Shown here piece after piece: positions 4,921 through 6,668 of a stretch of 6,668 nucleotides of DNA. The translations under genes were made by a program, and so were the position numbers. The stretch lies in NCBI GenBank assembly GCA_018830205.1, contig JAHJSX010000122.1:1-6668 (forward strand). The letters are read 5' to 3'. The notes below the pieces were generated by a model, which was not told the origin of the DNA, did no database searches, and worked only from the letters and a program-made list of their open reading frames with translations. This DNA is from an archaeon (GTDB taxonomy: Archaea > Hydrothermarchaeota > Hydrothermarchaeia > Hydrothermarchaeales > Hydrothermarchaeaceae). Each line of letters starts with the position of its first letter. Position 1 is the first letter of the stretch.

Positions 4921-6186
4921 TCAATTCATATCGCTGGCCGTAAAGAGCCTGAGGTTCGCTGGCTTTTTGGTGATATTCCCGACTTTTGCGCCAACAAGAT
5001 GCTCGACTTTCTTCTCGTTTGCTATCTCGACAAGCCTCTGGGTTATTACGCCGTCGAATATCACTGTAGAAATATCCTCTTTGGAATTTTTAAGAGATAC
5101 TGCGAGGTCTCTTACTGCAACCTCTTTTATCACATTTACGTCTTTATCCAAAAGATATGCTTTGAGAGTCCCTGACAAATCATCGAACAGCTTTTTGAAT
5201 TTCTTTGCCTTTCCGTCTGGTGTGGGGGGTGGTGCTTTCACTGCGGGTTCTTGTTTCGGTGCAGCTTTTGCAGCCGGAGTTGGAGTGGGCCTTGGTGGTG
5301 CCGGTGTTCGTGGTGCCTCCATCGGTTTTTTCGCTGGCTCTGGCCCATTTTTGATTGCCATGGCCCCTTTGACCTGTTCAACCGGGGTCTTGTTCCTGAG
5401 TGCCTTGAAGAGCTCTTTCTTTGTAAGCTCCTCTACTTCCTTTCCATCAGGCGCCCTTGAAACAAAGTCCACTTCCCCGACCTGTAAAAGCTCGCGAAGG
5501 ATTAACTCGCCGCCGCGGTCGCCGTCAGTGAATACTGTAACGGTTTTTTTCTTTGTCAGGTCGACTATTGTTTGGGAAACGCTTGTGCCCTCGACACCGA
5601 CTGCATTTTTTATGCCGTGTTTAAGAAGGACCAGAACGTCGGCCCTGCCCTCTACTATAATTATCGCATCTGAATCGTCTATGTTGGGGCCTGCTGGAAG
5701 CTTGTCCTTTCCATACTCCCTGATTTGCTGCAGCCTGATGGATTTTTTGACCTCTTCGGTTATCTCGAGGGTATCCGGGGTTATATCCTCGATCATTGTT
5801 CCGAGTATTTCCTTTGCACGCTCAATCACTTTTTTTCGCTTTGATACTCTGACGTCCTCTATGCCGTCAACTACAATTTTTGCTTCACATGGACCTACCC
5901 TATCTATTGTCTCAACTGCACTTGCAAGAATTGCTGTCTCAACCTTATCAAGGCTTGAAGGCACGTTTATCGTTCCAGAAGACTTGCCCCCCTTTGACTC
6001 TATGTTAACTTCAATTCTCCCAATACGTCCGGTCTTTTGAAGCTCCCTTAAATCCAGGTCGTTTCCCAAAAGTCCTTCGGTCTGTCCAAAAATTGCGCCT
6101 ACAACGTCTGGCTTTTCAACTATACCGCTAATTTCTACGCTTAAATGCACCACATATTTGGTAGTGCCTAAATCAATTTTACCCAT
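4921..6186 (-). CDS. dnaG: Archaeal DnaG primase-like (TOPRIM) protein, exosome-associated
   Basis: A 421-residue archaeal DnaG. In studied archaea it is a stable exosome subunit that promotes degradation of A-rich RNA, and primase activity has been reported in some. The N-terminal domain (about 1-165) opens GKIDLGTTKY and contains KPDVVGAIFGQTEGLLG, typical of the archaeal form. The TOPRIM domain (about 170-265) has the catalytic-type Glu179 in IIIVEGRADV and Asp221/Asp223 in FTDGDRGGEL, followed by FVSRAPDGKEVEEL. A Pro/Ala/Lys-rich linker (about 282-325) leads to a C-terminal domain (328-421, LSGTLKAYLLDKDVNVI...). There is no bacterial-type zinc-binding or helicase-binding domain, as expected. 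The ATG is fixed by AGGAGGT seven bases upstream. tpiA lies upstream and UPF0058 downstream, both in the same direction. All metal-binding acids are intact. Confidence 0.96.
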   Translation of the reverse strand: MGKIDLGTTKYVVHLSVEISGIVEKPDVVGAIFGQTEGLLGNDLDLRELQKTGRIGRIEVNIESKGGKSSGTINVPSSLDKVETAILASAVETIDRVGPCEAKIVVDGIEDVRVSKRKKVIERAKEILGTMIEDITPDTLEITEEVKKSIRLQQIREYGKDKLPAGPNIDDSDAIIIVEGRADVLVLLKHGIKNAVGVEGTSVSQTIVDLTKKKTVTVFTDGDRGGELILRELLQVGEVDFVSRAPDGKEVEELTKKELFKALRNKTPVEQVKGAMAIKNGPEPAKKPMEAPRTPAPPRPTPTPAAKAAPKQEPAVKAPPPTPDGKAKKFKKLFDDLSGTLKAYLLDKDVNVIKEVAVRDLAVSLKNSKEDISTVIFDGVITQRLVEIANEKKVEHLVGAKVGNITKKPANLRLFTASDMN

Positions 6187-6193
6187 TGAATTT

Positions 6194-6200
6194 ACCTCCT
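6194..6200 (-). promoter_or_regulatory. Strong Shine-Dalgarno site of dnaG
   Basis: AGGAGGT ends 7 bases before the dnaG ATG. It is the best match in the window to the archaeal 16S 3' end and fixes the start. It lies just outside the predicted closing stem of the leader, so leader folding need not mask it. Confidence 0.8.
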
Positions 6201-6205
6201 GGTAT

Positions 6206-6286
6206 CAAGTGACTACATGCATGTTCAATGTCTTCTCAGGAAGTACCGCCTTCATCAAAAATGAAAATGAACAAGTGAGTCACCTA
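6206..6286 (-). ncRNA. Candidate structured 5' leader of dnaG
   Basis: Read on the minus strand, the leader can fold into nested stems. Stem 1 pairs AGGTGACT (6285-6278) with AGTCACTT (6214-6207), eight pairs including one G-U. Stem 2 pairs TGTTCA (6273-6268) with TGAACA (6227-6222). Inside lie hairpin TTCAT/ATGAA (6265-6261 with 6255-6251) and hairpin CTTC-CTGA-GAAG (6243-6232). The strand CTTC (6243-6240) can instead pair with GAAG (6253-6250), giving a mutually exclusive alternative fold. The strong Shine-Dalgarno site follows directly. It may be a cis-regulatory leader or a small RNA. It matches no class I know, and chance pairing in about 100 bases is not excluded. Confidence 0.3.
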
Positions 6287-6308
6287 CTTTTTAATTTTTT
6301 AATAATTA

Positions 6309-6324
6309 TTGTATAATTTTGCTG
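6309..6324 (-). promoter_or_regulatory. dnaG: BRE/TATA promoter upstream of dnaG
   Basis: On the minus strand CAGCAAAA (6317-6324) is followed by TTATACAA (6309-6316), the same layout as the promoters at 1858-1873 and 2586-2601. Transcription would begin near 6286, leaving an untranslated leader of about 100 bases before dnaG. The 183-base intergenic region (6187-6369) holds this promoter, the leader and AT-rich DNA after tpiA. I see no other gene in it. Confidence 0.45.
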
Positions 6325-6369
6325 TTTATTTTTTTAATTGTCTTATTCAAGTATTAAAATGTAACGTTG

Positions 6370-6668
6370 TCAAACTCCTGATGCCAAATCAAGCAAAACC
6401 GACTTCGGATCGCCTGCTTTTACGACTCCGCTTGCAAGGAGAACACCCTTGGCGCCAAGCTCGATTGCAGCCTTTACATCTTCTCCTGTTGAAATCCCTG
6501 CGCCACAAAGCACGATTATGTCCTTGTTGATGTTTTCTACTGCTGCAACAGAATCAGAGACAATTCCAGGGTCAGCCTTGGACACGGGTATGCCTGACCC
6601 GATTAGCTCCGGGGGCTCGATTGCAATGGATGTGGGCCCCATCTCAGCTGCGGCCTTGCTGACAGCAG
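6370..6668 (-). CDS. tpiA: Triosephosphate isomerase, archaeal type (partial, N-terminus outside window)
   Basis: The C-terminal 99 residues of triosephosphate isomerase, which interconverts dihydroxyacetone phosphate and glyceraldehyde 3-phosphate in glycolysis and gluconeogenesis. The frame stays open to the window edge (AVSKAAAEMGPTS...), so the gene continues beyond it and the internal ATG at 6642 is not its start. The first Glu of IAIEPPELIGSG is the catalytic base, and the EPPELIG form is characteristic of the short archaeal enzymes. IPVSKA follows. The phosphate-binding segments LCGAGIS and GVLLASGVV are intact. Bacterial and eukaryotic enzymes have EPVWAIGTG at this site. The gene lies upstream of dnaG in the same direction, but the 183-base gap and a separate promoter argue against a tight operon. 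Confidence 0.95.
   Translation of the reverse strand, partial: AVSKAAAEMGPTSIAIEPPELIGSGIPVSKADPGIVSDSVAAVENINKDIIVLCGAGISTGEDVKAAIELGAKGVLLASGVVKAGDPKSVLLDLASGV

Noticed and set aside
4883..6040. Long open frame (385 codons) on the plus strand opposite dnaG
   Set aside because: Its product is a low-complexity Ser/Phe/Thr-rich protein with no recognisable domain, and it lies fully antisense to an intact dnaG. It is a shadow of dnaG codon use.
6205..6255. Sixteen-codon minus-strand frame (MKAVLPEK...) in the dnaG leader, in frame with dnaG
   Set aside because: It ends in TGA before the strong dnaG Shine-Dalgarno site and has no ribosome site of its own. The downstream ATG matches archaeal DnaG N-termini.
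6236..6258. Possible C/D box guide RNA in the dnaG leader (TTGATGA, 12 bases, CTGA)
   Set aside because: Box C has a mismatch at its first base, and no C' box or second D box follows at the usual spacing. The leader-structure reading fits better.
6221..6316. Short plus-strand frame of 31 codons (MFNVFSGS...) in the tpiA-dnaG spacer
   Set aside because: It has no good Shine-Dalgarno site, its hydrophobic tail comes from AT-rich DNA, and it runs antisense to the dnaG leader and promoter.

Overview
The window looks like euryarchaeal-type archaeal chromosome, possibly from an uncultivated lineage; I cannot name the species. The evidence is an archaeal DnaG (TOPRIM) protein, an archaeal-type triosephosphate isomerase, an archaeal type IV prepilin/preflagellin peptidase, a RimI/Ard1-type acetyltransferase, and two small families I know mainly from euryarchaea (UPF0146 and UPF0058). 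BRE/TATA promoters sit about 25-28 bases ahead of start codons, and archaeal Shine-Dalgarno sites appear inside operons. The window is packed with genes. No gene-free stretch exceeds 300 bases, and I see no rRNA, tRNA, CRISPR array or insertion sequence.

Left part (4-1833, minus strand): a tight three-gene membrane operon of a prepilin peptidase, a CPBP-family intramembrane protease, and a small two-span membrane protein with a probable OB-like middle. A single BRE/TATA promoter drives it, bracketed by a perfect 7-base inverted repeat. Left-centre (1908-2484, minus): a ParE/RelE-type toxin and Phd/YefM-type antitoxin pair whose genes overlap by 8 bases, with an 18-base inverted repeat at its promoter.

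Centre (2633-4587): chorismate synthase (aroC, plus) is divergent from the toxin-antitoxin pair. It is convergent with, and overlaps, a UPF0146 gene (minus). RimI (plus) is divergent from UPF0146 and overlaps a UPF0058 gene (minus) at their 3' ends. Both convergent overlaps fall on palindromes that supply both stop codons. RimI carries Glu where the acetyl-CoA loop normally has its first Gly.

Right part (4584-6668, minus): UPF0058, dnaG and the 3' part of tpiA run in one direction. DnaG has a strong Shine-Dalgarno site and a leader of about 100 bases that can fold into a multi-branched structure.

Functionally this is mostly housekeeping (shikimate pathway, central carbon metabolism, RNA processing, protein acetylation) plus one membrane-proteolysis operon and one toxin-antitoxin module. 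I found no clearly new multi-gene system. The best leads are the dnaG leader, the bracketed membrane-operon promoter, the altered RimI loop, and the His-rich small membrane protein.
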